Source: JABMOV01 sp964654545 (lineage in GTDB: Bacteria > Fidelibacterota > Marinisomatia > Marinisomatales > JABMOV01). Taken from it: DNA of 64,000 nt. The notes beneath the pieces were generated by a model. That model was not told the origin of the DNA. It worked only from the letters and a program-made list of their open reading frames with translations, and made no database searches. Made by a program: the position numbers and the translations under genes. Positions within the stretch are counted from its first letter, which is position 1. Every line of letters begins with the position of its first letter. The stretch covers positions 36,574 to 100,573 of the forward strand of contig CAZZIU010000010.1 of assembly GCA_964654545.1 (NCBI GenBank), written 5' to 3'. Below are positions 9,067-17,191 of the stretch, one piece after another.

Positions 9067-9090
9067 AATATTCGAATAGAAGATTAGTAA

Positions 9091-9122
9091 ACAAGTGGCG
9101 TGAAATTTAACGCGCCACTTGT
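9091..9122. terminator. Bidirectional intrinsic terminator
   Basis: ACAAGTGGCG (9091-9100) pairs perfectly with CGCCACTTGT (9113-9122) around a 12-nt loop. TTTTA follows on the plus strand and a T-rich stretch on the minus strand. It lies between the convergent cytochrome c peroxidase gene and the outer-membrane barrel gene, whose stop is at 9124, and can serve both. Confidence 0.75.
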
Positions 9123-9123
9123 T

Positions 9124-10890
9124 TTATCCTGTGGATAAAAGAAGACCAAAGTATGATTTTTCTACCTGTTGAAATGTTGGATCCCAAGTGTACCGAATTC
9201 TAAAACCAATTTCACCGCCAAGTGGGAATTTTATCCGGTATCCAAGTGCTGTGGAGATACCTGAAGTCGAAACCATCAGCGACCGCATTTCTCCCGGAAG
9301 ATTGATATCCCAAAAGTAAAGACGTGATGCAAAAGACTGCACCTTAGAATGAATTAGTGAAATTTTTAATGTTTGTTTTTGCCGAATCTCGCCACTCCAT
9401 GAAATTTCTCCTCCTCGACCATGAGAATAGTCATCGGTTTCTCTAGCGTGGGTTTCCATTATATTAATTTTTAGGATCTGATGCGTAGACGGTTGGAAAT
9501 AAAACGCACATGCAACAGCGCTTTTTGTAGCAGGAGATGTCATAATCTGTTCACCATAATTAATATCAGGGTAGAATTTATTTTCTGATTTCCACTGACT
9601 TCGAACCCACCATTTTTCTTTTTTATATAGCCAGCGCAAACCAAGATCTCTGCCGCTTACGGAATATAGTTGTTGTCTTGGAGTGTTCAATTCCCGAAAA
9701 ATATCTATAAACCCATATACCTTATTATTTCTAAACGTGACAAGAATACCCTGGAAAATTCCGAATTCATTTCGGTTGATTGATTTCCATTCGGAAAAGG
9801 GATTTTGTCGGCTACCAGGAAAAGGTTTGTTAAGTGAGCGCCCCACAATAACCATCCGAACAAGCTTGGATTTAAATGAGATGCCCCCTAGCAGATTGCC
9901 ATCCAAAAGGGGATTTAGCTCCCCAAAAAATGTTACGCCACGAAAAGTATGACTACCAAACAGGGACATCCTTTTAAAATGTTCCGAAGACGAAGAATTG
10001 GAATATTGGGATGAAACAAACACGGCCCCGACCCTTCCAGAGGTGTAGGAAACCAATGACTGCACAAACATCAAATTTTCGTGAGAAGAGCCTTCTTGCC
10101 AACGTGTCTGACGCACAGAGTAACCGTCTTCATCAAAGTATCCGTTTACAGTCCGATAAGAGTAGCCTATACATATCGTTATCGGATCAAGGGATCGTTG
10201 TATCGCTGCTCCGCGAAGCGACCAGGAATTTGTAGTCGATCGAAATGGGATTATTCGAAATTGTGAAGTGTTCCCGGATAAAACAGTTTCGAATCCTTTG
10301 CCAGAAGCAACGCTACGCCAAAAGGTCAACCCATACCCTGTTAGCACCTGATAGTCACCCAAAAACAAGGATTGTTTGGTATTGGATTTCACCCAGAAAA
10401 TAGACGGAATCTTGTAACCTGATAGCGAGTTTGGATCACGATAGAAAGTAGCACCATAGGCAAGATCAGCTGCTTGCCAACTATAGTTTCCACTATACGC
10501 ATACTTAACACTTTGTATAGCCTTAAAGCTAAATCGAGAAGGGGATTCGGCTGCGTTTTGCAAATAGTATTGAGCCAAATACTGTAACAGCACAGGAGAT
10601 GCTGGATTCAGATATGAATCAATGGTATTAAATGAAATAGTATGCATTAAATAATCCCGGGATTCTTCATCACAAAAGGAAAGCGTAGTCACTATCTGAC
10701 GAAATTGATCAACCGCTTTATTCGGTAAAAAGATAAGCTGATTAATCAACTGGATGTCTTCATCAGGTATTCCACTTTCCGAATCAACGCCCAGATCCGT
10801 TAAAAAATCTGTATCCACCTGGGGATAACTAAAAGTGTAAATCCCGATTAAAAGAAATAGTAATCGTTGGAGATACGCTCGATAAATCAT
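9124..10890 (-). CDS. Predicted outer-membrane beta-barrel protein with N-terminal helical domain
   Basis: The 588-residue protein begins with a signal peptide (YLQRLLFLLIGIYTFSYP). Residues about 25-100 are predicted helical (DEDIQLINQLIFLPNKAVDQF) and weakly recall the helix-hairpin-helix start of FCB-group barrel proteins. From about 125 onward there are many short amphipathic strands rich in Tyr, Phe, Trp and Ser, including LGDYQVLTGYGLTFW, as in large outer-membrane barrels. Function is unknown; a porin or export role is possible. Its ATG lies inside the end of the preceding barrel gene (62-nt overlap on the same strand), so the two are almost certainly co-translated. Confidence 0.7.
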   Translation of the reverse strand: MIYRAYLQRLLFLLIGIYTFSYPQVDTDFLTDLGVDSESGIPDEDIQLINQLIFLPNKAVDQFRQIVTTLSFCDEESRDYLMHTISFNTIDSYLNPASPVLLQYLAQYYLQNAAESPSRFSFKAIQSVKYAYSGNYSWQAADLAYGATFYRDPNSLSGYKIPSIFWVKSNTKQSLFLGDYQVLTGYGLTFWRSVASGKGFETVLSGNTSQFRIIPFRSTTNSWSLRGAAIQRSLDPITICIGYSYRTVNGYFDEDGYSVRQTRWQEGSSHENLMFVQSLVSYTSGRVGAVFVSSQYSNSSSSEHFKRMSLFGSHTFRGVTFFGELNPLLDGNLLGGISFKSKLVRMVIVGRSLNKPFPGSRQNPFSEWKSINRNEFGIFQGILVTFRNNKVYGFIDIFRELNTPRQQLYSVSGRDLGLRWLYKKEKWWVRSQWKSENKFYPDINYGEQIMTSPATKSAVACAFYFQPSTHQILKINIMETHARETDDYSHGRGGEISWSGEIRQKQTLKISLIHSKVQSFASRLYFWDINLPGEMRSLMVSTSGISTALGYRIKFPLGGEIGFRIRYTWDPTFQQVEKSYFGLLLSTG

Positions 10891-11632
10891 GATGGTAGTT
10901 CATTGAATAGGAGACAGTTATTTTTGAGATATCTAATGATATACCGATTTCCATTTGAGCTGGAGATGGTATAACGCCGGCATATAGAGCCAACCAGTTA
11001 AACGGATGAATGAAAGTTTTAAACGCAAATATTCTCTTTGACTCATAACCGGAAAGGTCGTGGATCATTACGGCTGAACAGGAAATGATGTCAGCAGGTT
11101 GGTATCCAATCATTGCAACCAAATACTGGGGTAAAAATTCTTGGCCTGTACCAATTTTCGAACGGTTGATATTCTGACTCTCCAGCGACCACCAAAGAAA
11201 ACTGGAAGATTGAACCAAAAGTTTGAGGGACACTCCATAACTCTGGGTGTGGCCATAATTTGATATGGCAATTTGGTAGAAATTAAATTGTGTAGCGAGA
11301 TACATTCTTTTCCCAAAGGGCACATAACCAGAAAGCGCATAAACAGAAGTTTGGAATAACTTATTTCCCAATTGCATATAAGAAAAATCGAAGCGCTTTT
11401 GTTTAATCGGTAAAACCGCGACAAGGGATGAATATGTTAACCCTGGAATTTGATATAGATTTGTATGAACAAGCCGTATAGAGGTCGGGTGCGAAGAGTA
11501 AAGGAATGGACTTTTTACGTAATTACGTCCGTATAAATATGAATAAATGGTCTCCAGTTCAAAGGCACCATAACAAAATTGGAAAAAAATTGCACCTGAT
11601 AGAACAATAGGATATATAACTCTATTCGACAT
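10829..11632 (-). CDS. Predicted outer-membrane beta-barrel protein (small)
   Basis: This 267-residue protein has a signal peptide (VIYPIVLSGAIFFQFCYG) and then alternating amphipathic strands rich in aromatic residues. It ends in TITISFNRDLHF, i.e. a last strand with a terminal Phe as recognised by the BAM machinery. I do not recognise a specific family; the size resembles small PorV/OmpW-like barrels. A good sigma70-type promoter lies just upstream (11664-11692). Its C-terminal 20 codons overlap the 588-residue barrel gene in another frame. Both frames look authentic, since one encodes a barrel C-terminus and the other a signal peptide. Confidence 0.65.
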   Translation of the reverse strand: MSNRVIYPIVLSGAIFFQFCYGAFELETIYSYLYGRNYVKSPFLYSSHPTSIRLVHTNLYQIPGLTYSSLVAVLPIKQKRFDFSYMQLGNKLFQTSVYALSGYVPFGKRMYLATQFNFYQIAISNYGHTQSYGVSLKLLVQSSSFLWWSLESQNINRSKIGTGQEFLPQYLVAMIGYQPADIISCSAVMIHDLSGYESKRIFAFKTFIHPFNWLALYAGVIPSPAQMEIGISLDISKITVSYSMNYHHDLSSVSPTITISFNRDLHF

Positions 11633-11663
11633 TCAACAATATAATTCAATTTAATTCGTTAGA

Positions 11664-11692
11664 ATTATAATTCAGTTTGAGAAGTAAAACAA
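11664..11692 (-). promoter_or_regulatory. Sigma70-like promoter for the two barrel genes
   Basis: Read on the minus strand, TTGTTT (11692-11687), a 17-nt spacer and TATAAT (11669-11664) form a near-consensus sigma70 promoter. The expected transcription start is about 25 nt before the ATG at 11632. The -10 element lies within the palindrome GAATTATAATTC (11662-11673). Confidence 0.6.
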
Positions 11693-11703
11693 CTAGAAAA
11701 TAA

Positions 11704-11728
11704 AAACGCCCCGAAGTACGGGGCGTTT
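11704..11728 (-). terminator. Intrinsic terminator after the twin small membrane-protein genes
   Basis: AAACGCCCCG (11704-11713) and CGGGGCGTTT (11719-11728) form a perfect 10-bp GC-rich stem with a 5-nt loop. On the minus strand it is followed by TTTTTA, a classical Rho-independent terminator 22 nt after the stop at 11750. Confidence 0.85.
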
Positions 11729-11749
11729 GGATGTATTAATAATTGACTT

Positions 11750-11965
11750 TTATCGTTTTTGATACCACATAGCAATAATCATCAATGCTAGAATTCCGGC
11801 AAGACCGCCTTCGCCAAATTGAGTCATTACACGGTTAATACCGGCAATAACACCAAAATAATCATCAAACAGAATTCCAACAACAACCCCAACAACTATA
11901 AGGAGTTTGAAAAGTTCAACTATTTCACCTAACCATTTGTTAATCGTTGCCATTGCTTCCTTCAT
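11750..11965 (-). CDS. Small membrane protein, paralogue of the adjacent 69-residue protein
   Basis: I choose the ATG at 11965 (71 residues) because GGAG sits 6 nt before it; a TTG four codons upstream would give 75 residues. The protein starts with an amphipathic stretch (MATINKWLGEIVELFK), followed by a hydrophobic segment (LLIVVGVVVGILF), a short loop with a Gly/Asp-rich turn, and a second hydrophobic segment (GLAGILALMIIAMWY). The pattern matches the neighbour: amphipathic helix, TM, IxxIxxxxxxFxxGGxAGxLALxxxx, TM. The family is not recognised. The size suggests a regulatory, scaffold or pore-forming small protein. It is second in a two-gene unit ending in a strong terminator. Confidence 0.7.
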   Translation of the reverse strand: MKEAMATINKWLGEIVELFKLLIVVGVVVGILFDDYFGVIAGINRVMTQFGEGGLAGILALMIIAMWYQKR

Positions 11966-11994
11966 TTTAATCTCCAATCAATTAATGATGGGGA

Positions 11995-12204
11995 CTAACC
12001 CAGAAAAGAAACAAAGACCAACAATGCCAACAAACCGGCAAAACCACCGCTGAGGAAGGAGTTGATTAAATCAACTATTCCACTGATTGGATCAAAGCCA
12101 GTGACGAACAGAATATTGGCAAATACAAATAGCACAATGAGTCCTTTAAGCAGGCTTACAATACTGCCAACTACACTCTGTATGGTTGCACTTACATCTG
12201 TCAT
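11995..12204 (-). CDS. Small membrane protein, paralogue of the downstream 71-residue protein
   Basis: The 69-residue protein has a start supported by a perfect AGGAGGT 6-12 nt upstream of the ATG (12210-12216), the strongest Shine-Dalgarno seen in this window and a sign of high expression. Layout: N-terminal amphipathic segment (IQSVVGSIVSLLKG), hydrophobic helix (LIVLFVFANILFV), short loop with GFDPISGIVDLINSF, then SGGFAGLLALLVFVSFLG. It shares the F/L-x-x-GG-x-AG-x-LAL signature with the next gene, so the pair arose by duplication. Function is unknown. It is preceded by a terminator-like hairpin and a CRP-like site. Confidence 0.72.
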   Translation of the reverse strand: MTDVSATIQSVVGSIVSLLKGLIVLFVFANILFVTGFDPISGIVDLINSFLSGGFAGLLALLVFVSFLG

Positions 12205-12230
12205 AATTACCTCCTAGACTTAAACAAAAA

Positions 12231-12260
12231 TAAACGGGGGACACAATTGTCCCCCGTTTA
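12231..12260 (-). terminator. Intrinsic terminator between the glycan operon and the small membrane genes
   Basis: TAAACGGGGGAC (12231-12242) pairs perfectly with GTCCCCCGTTTA (12249-12260) around a 6-nt loop, and TTTTTGTTT follows on the minus strand. It should end transcripts of the glycan operon (stop at 12348). If the small-gene promoter lies upstream, it would instead act as a leader attenuator placed just before the AGGAGGT of the 69-residue protein gene. Confidence 0.8.
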
Positions 12261-12282
12261 ATGTTTTAGCATGTGTTTGTTT

Positions 12283-12298
12283 TGTGATTCAAGTCACG
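12283..12298. promoter_or_regulatory. CRP-like binding site
   Basis: TGTGA-TTCAAG-TCACG at 12283-12298 matches the CRP consensus TGTGA-N6-TCACA at 9 of 10 defined bases. It lies about 80 nt upstream of the small membrane-protein genes. A possible minus-strand promoter (TTGAGA at 12329-12324, 16-nt spacer, TAAATT at 12307-12302) is just upstream of it; with that promoter the site would cover the start point and act as a repressor site. The responsible CRP/FNR-family protein is not in the window. Confidence 0.45.
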
Positions 12299-12347
12299 TT
12301 GAATTTAGTGAAAAAATAAAATATCTCAACAATTATTACTGATAATA

Positions 12348-13466
12348 TTATTTAATGGATTTAGAGGGTAAAATAGCTTCAATTTTGCCAATTACGGATA
12401 CAGGGGTTATAGAATTAATACATTTATCACATAGGCGCCAGTCTTTGCGCTTATGATTACAGGTCACACGGGGAGCGATAAAATGCCCATGTGTTCCAAT
12501 GGGTTTCGTGAGCGTTGGGTTTTGTGCTCCAAAAATAGCAAGTGCCGGAACTCCGAGAGCTGTAGCTAAATGAACTGCCATGGAGTCCAATCCAATAAGT
12601 AATTGTTTGGGTGACAACCACGTGGCGAACTCCAAAAGTGAACCACTAAAATATTCTATATCATTGTATAGTGATTTAACATTATCAGTAAGGTTCTTTG
12701 TTTCGGGTAACTCTACAAGGGCAAGAGAATAACGATTGTGAATTTGGGCAATTAACTCTAACCAATGTTGTTGAGACCAGTATCGCAGTGGGTGAGAGGC
12801 ACCAGGGTGAAGAACAATCTGATATTTATCAATTTTGCCTGTGGGGGGTCTGAGGGCTGGTAATTGAAGCAACGGGGTAGCATCAGCAGGTGGAAGCCCA
12901 AAATTTTGTAATAAATTAATTGCTCGTTCTGCCTGATGCATTTCAAAGGGAAAAGAATACACATGGGTTAAAAAATATTCACCACCCGTAGCTAAAAAGC
13001 CCAATCGATTGGTTGGTTTTATATACCGCAATACGGCTATATCACGAAAATCACCTTTAAATGAGATTCCTAAATCAAATGAAGATCTCCTTAAATAGCG
13101 AATGTTTTGGTAAAATTTTTTCCAGAGCGATATTGAACCGTGTTTATGAACCCAAGGAATGTCCACAGGTAGTATAGTATCGGCAAGTTGGGCAACATCG
13201 GCGAGGGCTGATACCGTCAGGTTAACGACCAGTGTTACTCTGGCGCGCGGGAAAGAGCTTCGAAGAGTTCTAAGTGCAGAAGTAATTAAAATCACATCAC
13301 CAATACAGTGATATTCCAGAACAACAATATTTGATATTGAGCTATAATCAACGGGAAGATTTTTTTCAGTCTTTTTTCCCAGCTGCCAGAAAAAACCAAC
13401 CAGGGCACTGAACAATCGAGAAATAATCACATTACGCGGTTTATAGACTTCTTGCCGAACAATCAT
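12348..13466 (-). CDS. Glycosyltransferase family 9 (heptosyltransferase-like)
   Basis: The 372-residue protein has the GT9 N-terminal block VLEYHCIGDVILITSALRTL, the linker strand HPGASHPLRYWSQQHW for nucleotide-sugar binding, and LIGLDSMAVHLATALGVPALAIFG with the conserved D-S/T-x-x-x-H-x-A pattern. GT9 enzymes add heptose or a related sugar to lipopolysaccharide core or other surface glycans at the cytoplasmic face. It has an unusual N-terminal extension of about 45 basic/hydrophobic residues. The Cys-rich C-terminus (CNHKRKDWRLCDKC) recalls Cys motifs of some GT9 proteins. It is the last gene of the glycan operon, followed by a strong terminator. Confidence 0.88.
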   Translation of the reverse strand: MIVRQEVYKPRNVIISRLFSALVGFFWQLGKKTEKNLPVDYSSISNIVVLEYHCIGDVILITSALRTLRSSFPRARVTLVVNLTVSALADVAQLADTILPVDIPWVHKHGSISLWKKFYQNIRYLRRSSFDLGISFKGDFRDIAVLRYIKPTNRLGFLATGGEYFLTHVYSFPFEMHQAERAINLLQNFGLPPADATPLLQLPALRPPTGKIDKYQIVLHPGASHPLRYWSQQHWLELIAQIHNRYSLALVELPETKNLTDNVKSLYNDIEYFSGSLLEFATWLSPKQLLIGLDSMAVHLATALGVPALAIFGAQNPTLTKPIGTHGHFIAPRVTCNHKRKDWRLCDKCINSITPVSVIGKIEAILPSKSIK

Positions 13467-14561
13467 TTATATGATTAACCCAATTCCCTCATAATAATCA
13501 TATAGTCTTTTTGCTACGAAACGCACATCATGTTTTTCTTCTACCCACTGTTTCCCCTTTTTTCCAGCTGCAAGAATTTGATCGTGATTTGATACGAGTT
13601 CTTCCAATAACGATCTGAGGGTTTTTTCATTTGCGTTAACAAATGGATGATCTCCAAGTAAACTCAACATTGCAGTCTGAATAGTGTTAACGGTACAAAT
13701 CCCCATGGAAAGCGATTCGACAGAATTCATACCATATCCCCAACCACCACGGTCTCCAATCTGATCGATAAATATGTCTGCCTTTTGCTTCCGTTTTAGG
13801 GCATCTGTGTGGGGTACATTTTCGATCAAATCAAACGCTATTTTCCCCTTTGATTCCAACTGGGTACAAACGTCGATTATTGCCTGAGTATTTTTATAGT
13901 ACCGATTTGTGGGAGCATGTGCAACCCTAATTGGATTGTTCAATGTTTCTTTTTGCTGAAATTGAGTTGTATTGAAGGGTAAAAACAAATAGTGAATATT
14001 GGGATGCTTATTCAATAAATCGGGTTCATTCGTGAGGTTAAGAGAGCTAATTTGGTTAAGTTTTGGCATAACACCGCGAGTGCGCAAATCTTCACCATGA
14101 TAGTGACAAATAATTTTAGCGCCACGGTTATGGGCTTCAACTGCAAACCGCTCGTCTTTGAAAAAATCCATTCCTGACTCAAAATGAATGACATCGAAAT
14201 CGTACAAATTATACAATGTGATAGCGTTTTCAATTTTGGATTGCCCCAACCACTCCTTAAATCCGGAAAATGTAGAATAGAGTATTCCTTCCGGTTCCCA
14301 GACTGGTGGATATCCGGGTTTTTCCGCTTGGTATCCTAATTTGCCTCTATAAAACCTAAAAACCTGATGGCGCAGTTTTGCTAATTTTGGTCTGGTAAAG
14401 TTGAAGGGAAGGTTAAGACAAATATCTTCCTCATAGTTCTTTGGTGATCGGAAAAATGTTACGGTACGACAATAATGTCCATTCTTTTCATGGGCTTTTT
14501 TCCAAAGCGTTAATGTGCCTACAGTGTTTTCTGGAGATATGTAGAGAATTTTCAACGCCAT
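13467..14561 (-). CDS. Glycosyltransferase, GT4-like (GT-B fold)
   Basis: The 364-residue protein begins MALKILYISPENTVGTLTLW, a Rossmann strand typical of GT-B enzymes. IRVAHAPTNRYYKNTQAII resembles the start of the C-terminal GT1/GT4 domain, and WGYGMNSVESLSMGICTVN matches its E-x7-E-type phosphate-binding motif region. It likely transfers a sugar to a lipid-linked or protein-linked surface glycan. It directly abuts the GT9 gene (0-nt gap). The donor and acceptor are unknown. Confidence 0.78.
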   Translation of the reverse strand: MALKILYISPENTVGTLTLWKKAHEKNGHYCRTVTFFRSPKNYEEDICLNLPFNFTRPKLAKLRHQVFRFYRGKLGYQAEKPGYPPVWEPEGILYSTFSGFKEWLGQSKIENAITLYNLYDFDVIHFESGMDFFKDERFAVEAHNRGAKIICHYHGEDLRTRGVMPKLNQISSLNLTNEPDLLNKHPNIHYLFLPFNTTQFQQKETLNNPIRVAHAPTNRYYKNTQAIIDVCTQLESKGKIAFDLIENVPHTDALKRKQKADIFIDQIGDRGGWGYGMNSVESLSMGICTVNTIQTAMLSLLGDHPFVNANEKTLRSLLEELVSNHDQILAAGKKGKQWVEEKHDVRFVAKRLYDYYEGIGLII

Positions 14562-14563
14562 TT

Positions 14564-15778
14564 TTAAAGCGGATACTCCAGTTTTTCCCAGGGAATCATA
14601 ACGGATGAAAATCCCAATTCATCGGGAGGATTTGTAACGGTTGGAATTTCTGTATCGTTCATAAATAAACGGTAATCTTTGTTTTCTTCTACGTAAAAAG
14701 TAAGTCCCTGAAGATCTTTTGGGGATAGTGATTTTGATACAAACGGCAAATCAATTTTCTGCCCAATTGAAAGGATGATGGTAGAATCATTTTCAATAAC
14801 GTCAAAAGATACATAGTCTGAGATTTCTTTATACTTTAACAAGCGAGATGTTGTTGCCATCAGTATTTTTTTCTCGTTAACCAATTCACGAAGATAATGC
14901 AAGTATGTTTCCAGCTTATTTGTTAAAGTCGAACAATTTTCATTTATATGGGTGTATAGAATCATATAACCCTGGTTAGCGATTAATTTGTTCAGGATTG
15001 ATGGGGTTAACTGTCTTTCCAATTCATTGAAATCAAGATTGTCTGTTCCGCCAAATGAATTTATCCATCGTTGGAATTCCCATGCCGCATTGCCATCTCT
15101 GAAAGTAATTGGGGAAATGAGGTGATTATGATTATCAAAAATCGGCATAGAAGTATGCTGATATTTTGTCCGTTTTAAAAGCCCCTGTAGAAACGACTTT
15201 CCCAGTATGGAAAGGGTTCGCCTTGCATCCTGCCCGATAATATGTGTTGATTTTCCAATCCAAAAATATTCACACCCCAAATTTTTTGTAATATCTATAT
15301 GACAGGAGTCATGAGAAGGTAAATCGCCAAACATTTCAGGATAACCACCGACTTTTTGTGTGTTTAAGCCGATACCATGATTTGTCCAAACGGGTAATGA
15401 GATTGAGTGCTTTGCTAGTTCCTCACTTGCAAGTTCGGCATGTTTTCGCGAAAAACCACCACGATCAAAATTGCCATACGAATGCAAAGAATCAATGTGG
15501 CCCGATTTCCAATGCTCTCGTATAATTGGTGCAAATGAAGATTGTTGGTGTCCACCAGGCTTAAAATATGATAATTGCTCGGTTCCCGATTCATTATAAA
15601 ACCAAAAACTGTTTCCCAATTCTAAGTTTAAACCATTTCCATACACAGTAGATTTATGGGTATTGAAAAAAGTCATCAATTCAATAAAACTGCTTTCAGA
15701 ATCGGCGTTATCAATATCACTGGATATGGCAAGTGCGCACTGATAAGGGAAAGGGAACTTTCTTACTGTGACTTTCAC
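14564..15778 (-). CDS. Polysaccharide-deacetylase-like protein of unknown specificity
   Basis: The start is GTG, overlapping the acetyltransferase stop by 4 nt (GTGA); 404 residues. The opening CALAISSDIDNADSESSF resembles the first metal motif of NodB/PuuE-type deacetylases (SDxD). DSLHSYGNFDRGG with a conserved His, TNHGIG, and GYMILYTHINENC could form the rest of a TIM-barrel metal site. No full NodB motif set is evident, so activity is uncertain. The C-terminal 80 residues look like a beta-rich accessory domain. In this cluster it probably edits sugars or handles a modified glycan. Confidence 0.6.
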   Translation of the reverse strand: MKVTVRKFPFPYQCALAISSDIDNADSESSFIELMTFFNTHKSTVYGNGLNLELGNSFWFYNESGTEQLSYFKPGGHQQSSFAPIIREHWKSGHIDSLHSYGNFDRGGFSRKHAELASEELAKHSISLPVWTNHGIGLNTQKVGGYPEMFGDLPSHDSCHIDITKNLGCEYFWIGKSTHIIGQDARRTLSILGKSFLQGLLKRTKYQHTSMPIFDNHNHLISPITFRDGNAAWEFQRWINSFGGTDNLDFNELERQLTPSILNKLIANQGYMILYTHINENCSTLTNKLETYLHYLRELVNEKKILMATTSRLLKYKEISDYVSFDVIENDSTIILSIGQKIDLPFVSKSLSPKDLQGLTFYVEENKDYRLFMNDTEIPTVTNPPDELGFSSVMIPWEKLEYPL

Positions 15779-16290
15779 TTTCTTTTTATAACAACAGCAG
15801 GATTCCCGACCGCGATACTGTTTTTTGGAATATCCTTTGTTACCACACTTCCAGCGCCCACCGAGCTATTTTCCCCAATGGTGACACCTGGAAGAATACA
15901 AGAATGGGCTCCGATTCTGACATTATTCTGTATTTCTATATTACCATTATGGCCTGAATGAGATTTATCTGCATCAGAGATTGATGCGGAAAAAGACTCG
16001 GTAGTCATAAATACAAAGGGACCAATTAGCGTGCCGTCCTTAAGCTGTATATTGGAATTCTTTCCTGTGTATATATGCGTACCAAATCCGACGGAGCAAT
16101 CGTTCCCAATGGCAATATTATTCGGATATTTTCCAAAACGAACAGTAGGGTGAATGTTGCAATGTTTTCCTATAATACTTAGTTGTGTTATGGACCAAAC
16201 ATTGCCACTTAAAAAAGATCGAAAAAGTATTAGAATCTGCTTCCAGAAAAGCAGTCTAAAAACAACTAATATCTTATTAAACTTATTCAT
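15775..16290 (-). CDS. Left-handed beta-helix (hexapeptide) O-acyltransferase
   Basis: The 171-residue protein is built from hexapeptide repeats ([LIV]-G-x4), for example IAIGNDCSVGFGTHIY and NNVRIGAHSCILPGVTIGENSSVGAGSVV. It ends in the family-typical VTKDIPKNSIAVGNPAVVIKRK, which contacts CoA. The first 45 residues are hydrophobic/basic and may associate with the membrane. It likely O-acetylates a sugar of the surface glycan. It overlaps the sulfotransferase upstream by 8 nt and the deacetylase-like gene downstream by 4 nt. Confidence 0.9.
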   Translation of the reverse strand: MNKFNKILVVFRLLFWKQILILFRSFLSGNVWSITQLSIIGKHCNIHPTVRFGKYPNNIAIGNDCSVGFGTHIYTGKNSNIQLKDGTLIGPFVFMTTESFSASISDADKSHSGHNGNIEIQNNVRIGAHSCILPGVTIGENSSVGAGSVVTKDIPKNSIAVGNPAVVIKRK

Positions 16291-17191
16291 ATTGTTTAAA
16301 CCAATGTGTTAAATCTTTCTCTATTAATCCCGATAATAATTCAATATCATTGCGAAAATAGTTAGCAAGTTCATTTTGAAATTCAAGGGACAAAGAAGCA
16401 GGTTTTGAGTCAGATGAAATTATCTTTCGGGTCATATTTGCAATTCCAAAACTGCTTTTGATTCCAATTTTTCTCTTTAGAAGGGCGAAATAATGAAGGA
16501 TCGGTAATACTTTTGGAAAAGTTGATCGTCTGGTTTTATTATGGATTTTCATTTCAAAATCTTGCGATAAATCCAGATTTAGAAATTGTAAAACCTTTTC
16601 AAACTCATGCCGAGTGTTGCTAATAAATTGATCGAAGACAATAAAATGCACTTGGTTGCGTTTAATAATACCCAATAGTCGTGATACTTGTTCGCCCAAT
16701 TTGCCAATTGAATGATAGAAAAGCAGTTTTGGGTCCGGACACGGTTTGGGTATTTTATTCCCCTTTTCCCGTTCAAAACCAAGCCGCCATGCTGCTTCAA
16801 AATCCGTTGTTGTTTCTCCGAATATATTTAATGCAACAAAATAGTAAGAATAGACGAACTCAACGGGATTTCTAAGCATTATAATGAATTTACTGGTTGG
16901 ATTAAATTTTAATATTTCGGGAATAGCTACGCTTGAAAACATATACAGGGTTGATGCTTCCCCTGCTATTTTGGCCTGTTTGCTATTGATCCTAAAGCAA
17001 TGTAAATATTCATCGAAATCTTGGACTCTACCATTATGGATATCAGAACTAAAATAATGTGGTTCCTTGGGTACGGACATTACCACGTGAGGGTGTTGGG
17101 ATAAATAGGTAGCAAGCGATGTTGTACCGCATTTGGGGGCACCAATAATAAAAAAAGAAGGGTGAATGGTTTGGCTATTTTCTATCATCAC
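16283..17191 (-). CDS. PAPS-dependent sulfotransferase
   Basis: The 302-residue protein has the 5'-phosphosulfate loop FFIIGAPKCGTTSLATYLSQHP (P-K-x-G-T-T/S) near residues 14-33. KFIIMLRNPVEFVYSYYFV is the 3'-phosphate-binding block (R-x-P-x-x-x-x-x-S-x-Y/H), and KEPHYFSSD is typical of carbohydrate sulfotransferases. It transfers sulfate from PAPS to a hydroxyl, here most likely on the glycan built by its neighbours. It overlaps the flippase gene upstream by 17 nt and the acetyltransferase by 8 nt. Confidence 0.9.
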   Translation of the reverse strand: MMIENSQTIHPSFFIIGAPKCGTTSLATYLSQHPHVVMSVPKEPHYFSSDIHNGRVQDFDEYLHCFRINSKQAKIAGEASTLYMFSSVAIPEILKFNPTSKFIIMLRNPVEFVYSYYFVALNIFGETTTDFEAAWRLGFEREKGNKIPKPCPDPKLLFYHSIGKLGEQVSRLLGIIKRNQVHFIVFDQFISNTRHEFEKVLQFLNLDLSQDFEMKIHNKTRRSTFPKVLPILHYFALLKRKIGIKSSFGIANMTRKIISSDSKPASLSLEFQNELANYFRNDIELLSGLIEKDLTHWFKQYE

